Shown here: in pieces, positions 1 to 5,567 of the stretch
How positions within the stretch are numbered: position 1 is the stretch's first letter
How the letters are laid out: the number at the start of each line of letters is the position of its first letter
Assembly: GCA_017502965.1 (NCBI GenBank)
Contig: JAFVTZ010000144.1
Span: 1-9,641, forward strand
Reading direction: 5' to 3'
Source of the DNA: Clostridia bacterium
GTDB taxonomy: Bacteria; Bacillota; Clostridia; Oscillospirales; Acutalibacteraceae
Length of the DNA stretch: 9,641 nt
Translations under genes and position numbers: made by a program
The notes under the pieces: generated by a model
What the model saw: only the letters and a program-made list of their open reading frames with translations
Database searches by the model: none
What the model was told of the DNA's origin: nothing

Positions 1-136
1 AGCCTACATTCCTCAGACAATGACCGCTCTCGATGACGAAGAAGCAATAACCAAAATGGAAAAACTAATAGATATGCTTGAAGATAATGATGATGTTCAG
101 GCAGTATGGCATAACTGGGATATGCCCGAAGAATAA
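1..136 (+). CDS. yebC: YebC/PmpR-family regulator, C-terminal fragment
   Basis: The 3' end of a gene that begins left of the window. Complete codons start at base 2 and give 44 residues before TAA at 134-136. The visible tail contains AYIPQTMTALDDE, then KLIDMLEDNDDVQAVWHN. The LEDNDDVQ-V-HN pattern is the characteristic C-terminus of the YebC/PmpR (TACO1) family. Family members are about 240 residues long and act as transcriptional regulators and/or translation factors that ease ribosome stalling, so about four fifths of the gene is missing here. It is the last gene of its transcript, because an intrinsic terminator starts a few bases after the stop. The family assignment is firm; which of the family's roles it plays cannot be told from this fragment. 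Confidence 0.9.
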   Translation, partial: AYIPQTMTALDDEEAITKMEKLIDMLEDNDDVQAVWHNWDMPEE

Positions 137-140
137 AAAC

Positions 141-176
141 AAAAACGACAGAAACTTAAAGTTTCTGTCGTTTTTT
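141..176 (+). terminator. Intrinsic terminator of the yebC-like gene
   Basis: A perfect stem pairs 143-155 with 161-173 around the loop TTAAA (156-160). The core arm ACGACAGAAAC pairs with GTTTCTGTCGT and is followed by a T run (171-176). It begins about 7 nt after the yebC stop codon. The A-rich left flank also gives a usable T run on the opposite strand, so weak bidirectional function is possible. Confidence 0.88.
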
Positions 177-195
177 ATACTTTAATCAGACATTT

Positions 196-380
196 GAATT
201 ATTGTTTATCTCAATAAACAAATTAAAGAATAAAGAAAAAAGAATAAATAATAAATATGGTGTTTTGGCGTTGCCAAAACATTATATAATTTGTTTCGCA
301 AGGCGAAACACTTTTTTTATTCTTTATTATTTCTTATTTATTATTTTATTATTTGGCGACACGCCGCTAAATAATAATTC
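196..380. repeat. AT-rich palindromic element with two central hairpins (MITE-like)
   Basis: This non-coding stretch lies between convergent genes. An outer 8-bp inverted repeat (GAATTATT at 196-203, AATAATTC at 373-380) encloses four stem-loops: 202-209/214-221 (8 bp, loop CTCA); 261-269/273-281 (9 bp, loop GTT); 292-299/303-310 (8 bp, loop AAG); and an imperfect GGCG/CGCC stem at about 348-376 with AT arms. The flanking arms (about 222-258 and 312-350) are low-complexity A/T tracts, A-rich on the left and T-rich on the right, so they can pair imperfectly. The two central hairpins and their linker match the element at 7632-7741 in layout and partly in sequence. The right end abuts the stop codon of the S1-protein gene exactly. 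The outer boundaries are tentative. No coding potential is credible here. Confidence 0.6.
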
Positions 381-1295
381 TTATCCGCAGAATTTCGTAA
401 AAATCTGTTTCTGGCAGGTGGTAGGTGAGTAATCCCATTCGGATATGCTGTCGCCCGTATAAAAATATTTAATTTCGGGGCAGTAGCCGTTTTCAAAACA
501 GTCAATAATTATGAGTTTTATTTTCATTTTTTCTTTTATAATACTTTTAATATAAACACTGGTTTGCTGACCTGCTTTAACTCCCGGCCTTGGCTCGGCA
601 AGCCCTGCAAGATTAGGTGTGATTTCAACAAAAATGCCGTAATCCTCAACACTTCTCACAACCCCCGTAACCGTTTGCCCGGCTGAGAAAAGTTCGGCGT
701 TTTCTTCCCAAGTGCCGAGCAGTTCTTTGTGGGAAAGAGTAATTTTGCCGTCTGCGGCTATGTTCTTTATAACTGCACGGATATTTTCTCCAACGTAAAA
801 TCTGTCTTTCGGGTGAGAAATTCTGGAGACCGATATCGCATCAATGGGCAGTAGCGCTATGTTTCCGCAACCTATATCGCAAAATGCTCCGAAAGATTCC
901 AGGTGGGTTATTTTAGCATCAACAATATCTCCGCTGTGACATTCGGTTTTTATGTGTCTGAGGCAGAGTTCCTGCGCATTTTTGCGGGAAAGCAGAGCAT
1001 GCGGTTTAGGGTTCTGGGTAAGAATTTCGCTGACAGTAAAACAAACCGTTTTTCCAACTCTTGAAATAAGCGCAATATCACGGGTAGACCCGTCATCAAT
1101 GCCGATTGCCCCCTCGCTTCTCGGGATAATGCCTTTCATACAGCCAAGGTCTACAATCAGGTTGTGGGAAGCATCGCACATTAAAACAGGTGCTTCCAGT
1201 ACACACCCTTGCGCTTTTGCCTCAACAAGTGTCTGCAGGGAAAATCCCGCTTTTTCGCAGTTGCTTTTACATCCTTCGGGATAAAAGCCGTTCAT
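381..1295 (-). CDS. S1-domain RNA-binding protein (RpsA-like, three S1 repeats)
   Basis: A 304-residue protein if started at 1295, where AAAGGTGAT lies 6 nt ahead of the ATG; the frame is open 21 codons further up but with no comparable ribosome binding site. Two clear S1 (OB-fold) repeats are seen. One is at about 121-193 (GDIVDAKITHLESFGAFCDIG, ending KITLSHKELLGTW). The other is at about 205-264 (GQTVTGVVRSVEDYGIFVEI, with AGLAEPRPG). A more divergent repeat at about 27-106 (HNLIVDLGCMKGIIPRSEG, ending ALLSRKNAQE) also fits the S1 pattern. No membrane segment or signal peptide is present, so it is presumably cytosolic and binds single-stranded RNA. It is shorter than ribosomal protein S1 and resembles the small S1 proteins often annotated 'ribosomal protein S1' in Clostridia. 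Whether it binds ribosomes is unknown. The Cys-containing tail ending TCQKQIFTKFCG is unassigned. Confidence 0.8.
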   Translation of the reverse strand: MNGFYPEGCKSNCEKAGFSLQTLVEAKAQGCVLEAPVLMCDASHNLIVDLGCMKGIIPRSEGAIGIDDGSTRDIALISRVGKTVCFTVSEILTQNPKPHALLSRKNAQELCLRHIKTECHSGDIVDAKITHLESFGAFCDIGCGNIALLPIDAISVSRISHPKDRFYVGENIRAVIKNIAADGKITLSHKELLGTWEENAELFSAGQTVTGVVRSVEDYGIFVEITPNLAGLAEPRPGVKAGQQTSVYIKSIIKEKMKIKLIIIDCFENGYCPEIKYFYTGDSISEWDYSPTTCQKQIFTKFCG

Positions 1296-1365
1296 ATTAG
1301 TATCACCTTTCTTTTCGCGGAAAACCGCCGTTCTTTGATTTTGGGAGTTTTTCTCCACAAAGAAT

Positions 1366-1573
1366 TATAATGGTTATAGTATGTCGAAATAGTGAAAACC
1401 ACACTATTTCGACACCAAATCTTTGATTTGGCAACAAATTTTCTATGAAAATTTGTCTATACCCATTGCAATGAATGTAGCGCATAATTGAATTTCAAAA
1501 ATTCAATTATGCAAAGCCGATTATATCGGCTTGTCGGAACGCTTCTGCGTTTCGACATTCTATAATCATTATA
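1366..1573. repeat. 208-bp element of seven tandem hairpins inside a 24-bp inverted repeat
   Basis: The terminal arms 1366-1389 and 1550-1573 are reverse complements at 22 of 24 positions. Inside lie, almost without gaps: 1383-1394/1402-1413 (12 bp, perfect); 1415-1421/1425-1431 (7 bp); 1434-1443/1447-1456 (10 bp); the self-complementary 10-mer CATTGCAATG at 1464-1473; 1482-1494/1500-1512 (13 bp, perfect); 1514-1520/1526-1532 (7 bp); and 1533-1542/1547-1556 (10 bp with one G-T). Most loops are 3-7 nt. The terminal arms overlap the first and last hairpins, so those segments can pair in two ways. The ends carry TATAAT/ATTATA, compatible with a TA target duplication, but that is weak. It may be a MITE, a structured RNA or a folded DNA site. 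It fills most of the roughly 400-bp gene-free gap between the S1 and DUF554 genes. Confidence 0.75.
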
Positions 1574-1627
1574 TGATAAAAAGGTTGCAAAAATGCGTGA
1601 ACTTTGTCTGCAAATAAAAATTATTAT

Positions 1628-1656
1628 TTGATTTTTGGTTTTGTTTGTACTATAGT
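1628..1656 (+). promoter_or_regulatory. Probable sigma-A promoter for the DUF554-capA pair
   Basis: TTGATT (1628-1633) and TATAGT (1651-1656) are separated by 17 bp, a good match to the housekeeping consensus. The -10 box ends 46 bp before the first candidate start codon at 1703. A perfect 7-bp inverted repeat with a 2-nt centre (1664-1670/1673-1679) lies at or just after the expected transcription start and could be an operator. In such AT-rich DNA it could also be chance. Confidence 0.5.
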
Positions 1657-1702
1657 ATAAATGTTAAATAACTATTTAATGTGTTAAGAGGTCAAAATAT
1701 AA

Positions 1703-2428
1703 ATGGAAGTTTTAAATGCAATAGGCGATACTGCTGTCGGCAGGGTGTTTATGAGTGGTGCAGTGGTAAACTTTTTTATAGTTATACTCGGCAGTGCAAT
1801 AGGTCTGCTGTTTAAAAAAGGAATTCCCGAAAAGGTTAAAAACACACTGATGTGGGGTATGGCGCTTTGTGTGATTTATATCGGAATAACTGGTCTTTTC
1901 GAACAGAACATAAACATAATAGTCGTAATTCTTTCGTTTGCGCTGGGCTCGGTTGTGGGCGAACTTCTGGATATCGACCGCCTTGTAAACCGACTCGGAG
2001 AAAAGGTTGAAAAAGCGATTTGCAAGGAAGATGCAAAAATCGCAGAGGGATTTGTTACGGCTACAATGCTTTTCTGTGTGGGTGCTATGACGGTTGTCGG
2101 CTCTATTGACAGCGGAATAAACGCCGATAATTCCACCCTTTATTCAAAATCTGTAATAGACTGTGTTGCCGCGGCGGCGTTGTCGTCAAGTCTTGGTTTC
2201 GGGGTAATGCTTTCTTGCTTTTCTGTGCTTATAATTGAGGGCGGTCTTACCTTGCTTGCAAGTTTTGTAGCCCCCGTTCTTGATTCGGCGACAGTATCAC
2301 ATATGTCAGTAATAGGCTCTGCGCTGATAATAGCATTGGGACTCAATCTCTTGGGTGCCACCAAAATAAAGGTTATGAACTATCTGCCTGCAATATTCTT
2401 ACCCATTGTATTTTGTCTTGTAATTTAA
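1703..2428 (+). CDS. DUF554-family integral membrane protein (YdfK-like)
   Basis: 241 residues from this start, almost all hydrophobic, with about seven probable membrane segments (roughly 18-37, 49-66, 69-89, 115-135, 150-190, 201-218 and 226-241). Family hallmarks are an N-terminal VVNFFIVILGSAIGLLFKKGIPE, the block GAMTVVGSIDSG at 127-138, SKSVIDC soon after, and a C-terminal LNLLGATKIKVMNYLPA. No biochemical function is established for DUF554; transport is only a guess. The start is uncertain. ATG at 1703 has AAGAGG 11 nt upstream. ATG at 1751 (residue 17) has AGGG 5 nt upstream and fits the family's usual N-terminus and length (225 aa) better. It probably shares a transcript with the capA-like gene 12 nt downstream. 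Confidence 0.82.
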   Translation: MEVLNAIGDTAVGRVFMSGAVVNFFIVILGSAIGLLFKKGIPEKVKNTLMWGMALCVIYIGITGLFEQNINIIVVILSFALGSVVGELLDIDRLVNRLGEKVEKAICKEDAKIAEGFVTATMLFCVGAMTVVGSIDSGINADNSTLYSKSVIDCVAAAALSSSLGFGVMLSCFSVLIIEGGLTLLASFVAPVLDSATVSHMSVIGSALIIALGLNLLGATKIKVMNYLPAIFLPIVFCLVI

Positions 2429-2440
2429 GGAGAGAAAAAG

Positions 2441-3778
2441 ATGTCTAAAAAAATTTCAAGAAGAAGAAAAGCAATAATCCGCCGCAGAATATTTCTGTCC
2501 TGCACAGCACTTGTGCTGGTTGCGGTAATAAGTCTTTCGGTTTTTATTATTCACAGCATAACCTCTGCGGGAGATAAAAAACCGTCTTCCGAAAAGGGAG
2601 ACGGCAATACATCTTCAAAAGAAGAGGTTGTTATAAAAGAGCAGTTTGCCACGGTGCTGAGTACCGGCGATATAATGGTCCACAGTGCTCAACTTAACGG
2701 GGCTTATGTAAATGAAACAAAGAATTACGATTTCAGCGCATTTTTCAAAGAAGCGTCTGCTTATTATAAAAAAGCCGACCTTGCGGTAGGAAATCTTGAA
2801 ACCACTTTTGCAGGCGGCGACAGAAAATACAGCGGAAGTCCTTCATCTTTCAACACTCCTGACAGCCTTGCCGATGCAATAAAAGCATCGGGAATAAACT
2901 TTTTGCTCACTTCTAATAACCACAGTAACGATACGGGACTTAACGGCATAAAAAGAACCGTTCAGGTGCTTAAAGAACGGGGATTTGAGTTCATAGGCAC
3001 AAGAGAAACAAACACCGAACAGATTTACACCGTAAAAGATGTTAACGGTATTAAAATCGGTATGGCGAATTACACTTATGAAACCGCAGGTAAAAAAGAG
3101 GGCAGAAAATATCTGAACGGAACTTTGCTTGCAGAGGAAGCAACCGACCTCGTTGCATCTTTTGATTACAATAAAATAGATGCTTTTTATGCCGATGCCG
3201 AGGCAGTTATCGCTGATATGAAACAAAACGGCGCAGAGTTTATTGTATTCTATCTGCACTGGGGAAATGAGTATAAAACAAGCCCCAATACCTGGCAAAA
3301 ATCAATAGCGCAGAAACTTTCAAATCTTGGGGTTGATATGATAATCGGCAGTCATCCGCACGTTGTTCAGCCTATAGAACTTATCCGTGCCGAGGGTGGC
3401 GAACACACAACAGTTTGCCTTTATTCAAGCGGAAATGCAGTCTCTAACCAAAGAAAAGAGATTATGGTCACTACCTGCACCACAGGTCACACTGAGGACG
3501 GCACCCTCTTTACTTACACGTTGCGTAAATACGGTGATGAAGTAACCCTTACTGATGTTGATATAGTACCCACTTGGGTTAATAAGTATAAAGGCGGAAA
3601 CGGTTATCTTTATACCATTTATCCCATGGAATCTGCCGATTGGGGCAGTACAAAATATGCTTTTGATTCTGCCACGGCTGCGAGAGCGGCAAAATCCTAC
3701 GAGCGAACAAAGGAAATAGTCGCCGCAGGACTTACCGAAATTCAGAAATTTATCGGTTGCGATGTAACCTTTGAATAA
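2441..3778 (+). CDS. CapA/PgsA-family metallophosphatase-fold protein, membrane-anchored
   Basis: A 445-residue protein with a very basic N-terminus (SRRRKAIIRRR), a single membrane segment at about 17-40, a Ser/Lys-rich linker (41-65) and one outward-facing CapA domain (PF09587 type, about 70-380). Signature motifs are GDIMVHSAQ (76-84), VGNLETTF (116-123), NTPDSL (138-143), TSNNHSNDTG (157-166), LHWGNEY (272-278) and IIGSHPHVVQPIEL (301-314). The Asp, Asn, Glu and His residues in these motifs are the expected metal-site residues of the calcineurin-like fold. The family includes CapA/PgsA of poly-gamma-glutamate capsule synthesis, but no capB, capC or pgsE neighbour is present, so a capsule role is not supported; an envelope-associated hydrolase is as likely. 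GGAGAG sits 7 nt ahead of the ATG. The gene follows the DUF554 gene by 12 nt. Confidence 0.88.
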   Translation: MSKKISRRRKAIIRRRIFLSCTALVLVAVISLSVFIIHSITSAGDKKPSSEKGDGNTSSKEEVVIKEQFATVLSTGDIMVHSAQLNGAYVNETKNYDFSAFFKEASAYYKKADLAVGNLETTFAGGDRKYSGSPSSFNTPDSLADAIKASGINFLLTSNNHSNDTGLNGIKRTVQVLKERGFEFIGTRETNTEQIYTVKDVNGIKIGMANYTYETAGKKEGRKYLNGTLLAEEATDLVASFDYNKIDAFYADAEAVIADMKQNGAEFIVFYLHWGNEYKTSPNTWQKSIAQKLSNLGVDMIIGSHPHVVQPIELIRAEGGEHTTVCLYSSGNAVSNQRKEIMVTTCTTGHTEDGTLFTYTLRKYGDEVTLTDVDIVPTWVNKYKGGNGYLYTIYPMESADWGSTKYAFDSATAARAAKSYERTKEIVAAGLTEIQKFIGCDVTFE

Positions 3779-3779
3779 G

Positions 3780-3820
3780 AAAACATCCTTGTGCTTTTGC
3801 ACAAGGATGTTTTTATTTTC
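3780..3820. terminator. Strong hairpin terminator between convergent capA-like gene and mnmE
   Basis: Arms 3780-3794 and 3799-3813 pair perfectly (15 bp including the A/T flank; core CATCCTTGTGC) around a TTTT loop. On the plus strand it is followed by TTTTTATTTT. It begins 2 nt after the capA-like stop. The mnmE stop codon (3813-3815) overlaps the far arm, so the same hairpin can also end the minus-strand transcript. The minus-strand tail (GTTTTCTTATT) is a weaker U tract. Confidence 0.9.
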
Positions 3821-5168
3821 CAACACAGAATCTTCTGAAAATTTCGTCGGTCACTTCGTTTGTAACGCGTTTTCCCGTGAGTTCTAAAAGTGCCGCAAGG
3901 GCATCGTCAATGCAAACTCCCACCGCATCTACTGTGCAACCGAGATTAAGTGCATTAAGTGCTTCTTCTACTCCGTCAAGAGCTCTTTTTGCGCAGTCGC
4001 GCTGGCGCTCGTTCATAAGTACAGCCGCTTCGGGTCTAAGGTTTGCCGTACCCGAAATTTTTGCAATTGCAGTTTCAAGTGCTGCATATCCGTCGCCGTT
4101 TTTGGCGCTTGTGCGGACAGTTTCAAAACCCTTAAACAAAGCAGGGTCAATACTGCTTTCAATATCGGTTTTGTTTATAATGATTATGCTGTTTTCGGGA
4201 TTTATAATTTTTAGTAGTGATAAATCGTCATTATCAAGCGGCTTCGAGGCATCGAAAACCGCTAAAATCAGTTGAGATGCTAATATTTTTTCCTTTGCTT
4301 TCTCAACTCCTATGCTTTCAACCGTATCGTCGGTTTCGTGAATACCTGCTGTATCGGCAAGGCGGAGCATAATATCGCCAACAGTAACGCTTTCCTCTAT
4401 TATATCTCTTGTAGTGCCTGCGATTTCGGTAACTATTGACCGCTGAGTGCCGCTCAGCATATTCATAAGTGTGGATTTTCCGACATTCGGTTTTCCTACA
4501 ATGGCGGTTGCAATTCCCTCGCGGAGAATTTTGCCTGCATCATAGTCGCGTAGCATTTCTTCAAGTGCTTTTTTTGCAGATGAAAGGGAAACTGAAAAGT
4601 TTTCAATGCTCAAATCTTCTATATCCTCGTCGGGATAGTCGGAATAAACTGAAACAGAGGCATTAAGAGCGGTTAAACTGCTTTCGATTTCGGCAATTTT
4701 CTTGCCTGTTCTGCCGTTGTGCGCCTCCCTCGAAAGTCTCAACTGCGCATCATTTGCGGCAGAGATAAGTCCCATAATGCTTTCGGCTTTTGTAAGGTCG
4801 GTCTTTCCGTTTAAAAAGGCGCGTTTTGTGAACTCGCCGGCCTCGGCTAAAACCGCTCCTTTAGATAAAATGAGCCGTAACACCTGCCTTAACATAAGGC
4901 TTCCGCCGTGAACTGAGAGTTCAACTGTGTTTTCGCCTGTAAAACTGTGCGGAGCACGGAAAACCAAGGCTACTGCATCGTCAAGGCGCAAGTCCCCGTC
5001 TTTAATTTCACCGTATGCGGCAGTATATCCTTTTAAATCACAGAGTTTTTTGCCCGAAAAAGCAAAAAACACGTTATCTGCAATACTTATGGCATTTTCG
5101 CCCGAAATTCTTATAACGCCTAATGCTCCCTCGCCTGCAGGAGTAGCAATAGCGGCAATAGTTTTCAT
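3813..5168 (-). CDS. mnmE: tRNA uridine-5-carboxymethylaminomethyl modification GTPase MnmE
   Basis: A full-length 451-residue MnmE (TrmE). With MnmG it installs the (carboxymethyl)aminomethyl group on the wobble uridine of certain tRNAs, using folate, FAD and GTP. The N-terminal folate-binding domain (about 1-118) starts MKTIAAIATPAGEGALGVIRISG. The helical domain is interrupted by a G domain with all motifs: GKPNVGKS (225-232), TTRD (252-255), DTAG (272-275) and NKTD (332-335). The C-terminal FCVGK carries the conserved catalytic Cys (448) in its CxGK motif. The frame stays open another 49 codons upstream, but that stretch runs through the 5S rRNA terminator and 3' end, so 5168 is the real start. 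GGAGG lies 13 nt upstream, an unusually long gap. MnmG is not in the window. Confidence 0.96.
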   Translation of the reverse strand: MKTIAAIATPAGEGALGVIRISGENAISIADNVFFAFSGKKLCDLKGYTAAYGEIKDGDLRLDDAVALVFRAPHSFTGENTVELSVHGGSLMLRQVLRLILSKGAVLAEAGEFTKRAFLNGKTDLTKAESIMGLISAANDAQLRLSREAHNGRTGKKIAEIESSLTALNASVSVYSDYPDEDIEDLSIENFSVSLSSAKKALEEMLRDYDAGKILREGIATAIVGKPNVGKSTLMNMLSGTQRSIVTEIAGTTRDIIEESVTVGDIMLRLADTAGIHETDDTVESIGVEKAKEKILASQLILAVFDASKPLDNDDLSLLKIINPENSIIIINKTDIESSIDPALFKGFETVRTSAKNGDGYAALETAIAKISGTANLRPEAAVLMNERQRDCAKRALDGVEEALNALNLGCTVDAVGVCIDDALAALLELTGKRVTNEVTDEIFRRFCVGK

Positions 5169-5208
5169 ATTTTTGGTTTTGCCTCCCTCTACGCAACGGT
5201 TTACCTGG

Positions 5209-5230
5209 GTGCTGACAACATTGGCAGCAC
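5209..5230 (-). promoter_or_regulatory. Hairpin in the mnmE leader
   Basis: GTGCTG (5209-5214) and CAGCAC (5225-5230) pair perfectly, and three further pairs continue inside after one mismatch. It lies about 40 nt upstream of the mnmE start, between the 5S terminator and the ribosome binding site. No convincing promoter was found for mnmE in this 90-bp gap. The function of the hairpin is unknown. Confidence 0.35.
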
Positions 5231-5261
5231 TTATGCCGCCTGAAAAAGAAAAAGCGGCTAA

Positions 5262-5305
5262 ATTAAAAATAAAAAAGAGACATAACCTGAGGTTATGTCT
5301 CTTTT
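5262..5305 (-). terminator. Intrinsic terminator of the 5S rRNA gene
   Basis: A 15-bp perfect stem pairs 5273-5287 with 5291-5305 around a 3-nt loop. On the minus strand it is followed by a T-rich tract (CTTTTTTATTTTTAATTT). It begins 2 nt after the predicted 3' end of the 5S rRNA, so the primary transcript would need only a short trim. Confidence 0.92.
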
Positions 5306-5307
5306 GT

Positions 5308-5423
5308 GTTGGCATCTACTTATTTTCCCGGGCAGCTTCCCGCCAAGTATCTTCAGCGCAAGTGAGCTTAACTTCCGTGTTCGGTATGGGAACGGGTGGA
5401 CCCTCACCGCAATCAACACCAAC
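5308..5423 (-). rRNA. rrf: 5S ribosomal RNA, solitary gene
   Basis: The minus strand carries the conserved 5S core CCACCCGTTCCCATACCGAA, then ACACGGAAGTTAAGCTC. The ends were set from helix I: 5' GTTGGTGTT (5423-5415) pairs with 3' GATGCCAAC (5316-5308) over 9 pairs including G-U, giving 116 nt, normal for a bacterial 5S. It is not attached to 16S or 23S. Upstream is the end of the pyr operon and downstream is mnmE. It has its own promoter and its own terminator, so it is an independent transcription unit. Confidence 0.96.
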
Positions 5424-5428
5424 TTGTT

Positions 5429-5444
5429 GTCGCCCTCAGGCGAC
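5429..5444 (-). other. 5' leader hairpin of the 5S precursor
   Basis: GTCGCC (5429-5434) and GGCGAC (5439-5444) pair perfectly around a 4-nt loop. They sit exactly between the expected transcription start (about 5444) and the mature 5' end at 5423. It would cap the precursor with a hairpin. A role in 5' processing or RNA protection is inference. Confidence 0.55.
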
Positions 5445-5450
5445 TTTGGT

Positions 5451-5479
5451 ATAATACCATATTAAAACCGATTTGTCAA
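5451..5479 (-). promoter_or_regulatory. Strong sigma-A promoter for the 5S rRNA gene
   Basis: On the minus strand, TTGACA (5479-5474, a perfect -35) and TATTAT (5456-5451) are 17 bp apart. The DNA upstream of the -35 (about 5482-5508) is a run of A and T tracts, as in an UP element, consistent with a highly expressed stable-RNA gene. The predicted start lies about 20 nt before the mature 5S end. Confidence 0.9.
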
Positions 5480-5538
5480 CACTTTTTTTAAAATTTTTTA
5501 TTTTTTTGATTTAGCCGCCTTTTATGCTGCCATTTAAC

Positions 5539-5560
5539 GGCGGTCAGAGGGCTGACCGCC
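5539..5560 (-). repeat. REP-like GC-rich palindrome downstream of pyrI
   Basis: A perfect 9-bp stem (GGCGGTCAG at 5539-5547, CTGACCGCC at 5552-5560) with a 4-nt loop starts 7 nt after the pyrI stop. It is markedly more GC-rich than its surroundings. No U tract follows on the minus strand (GTTAAATGG comes next), so it is a poor intrinsic terminator; a role in 3'-end protection or as a REP-like repeat fits better. One arm can instead pair with CCGCC at 5515-5519, a competing fold. Confidence 0.6.
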
Positions 5561-5567
5561 CTACATT

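Noticed and set aside
202..432. Open frame of 76 codons on the plus strand
   Set aside because: It reads through the hairpins and A/T arms of the 196-380 element and into the antisense of the S1 gene. It has no ribosome binding site and a low-complexity product.
1303..1485. Open frame of 60 codons on the minus strand
   Set aside because: It lies across the hairpin element and the S1 leader, with no ribosome binding site or recognisable protein.
1366..1573. CRISPR array
   Set aside because: The repeated structures are hairpins of different sequence, not direct repeats with spacers, and no cas gene is present.
1664..1679. Operator for a repressor of the DUF554-capA pair
   Set aside because: The 7-bp A/T-only inverted repeat is too easily formed by chance in such AT-rich DNA, so it is only mentioned with the promoter.
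5169..5315. N-terminal extension of MnmE (49 extra codons)
   Set aside because: The extension translates the 3' end and terminator of the 5S rRNA gene, and the family N-terminus begins at MKTIAAIATP.
4927..5454. 175-codon plus-strand frame
   Set aside because: It is antisense to mnmE and then to the 5S rRNA gene; its translation is a shadow of those genes. The plus-strand frames at 3877-4275, 4469-4666 and 4702-4911 are likewise antisense to mnmE.
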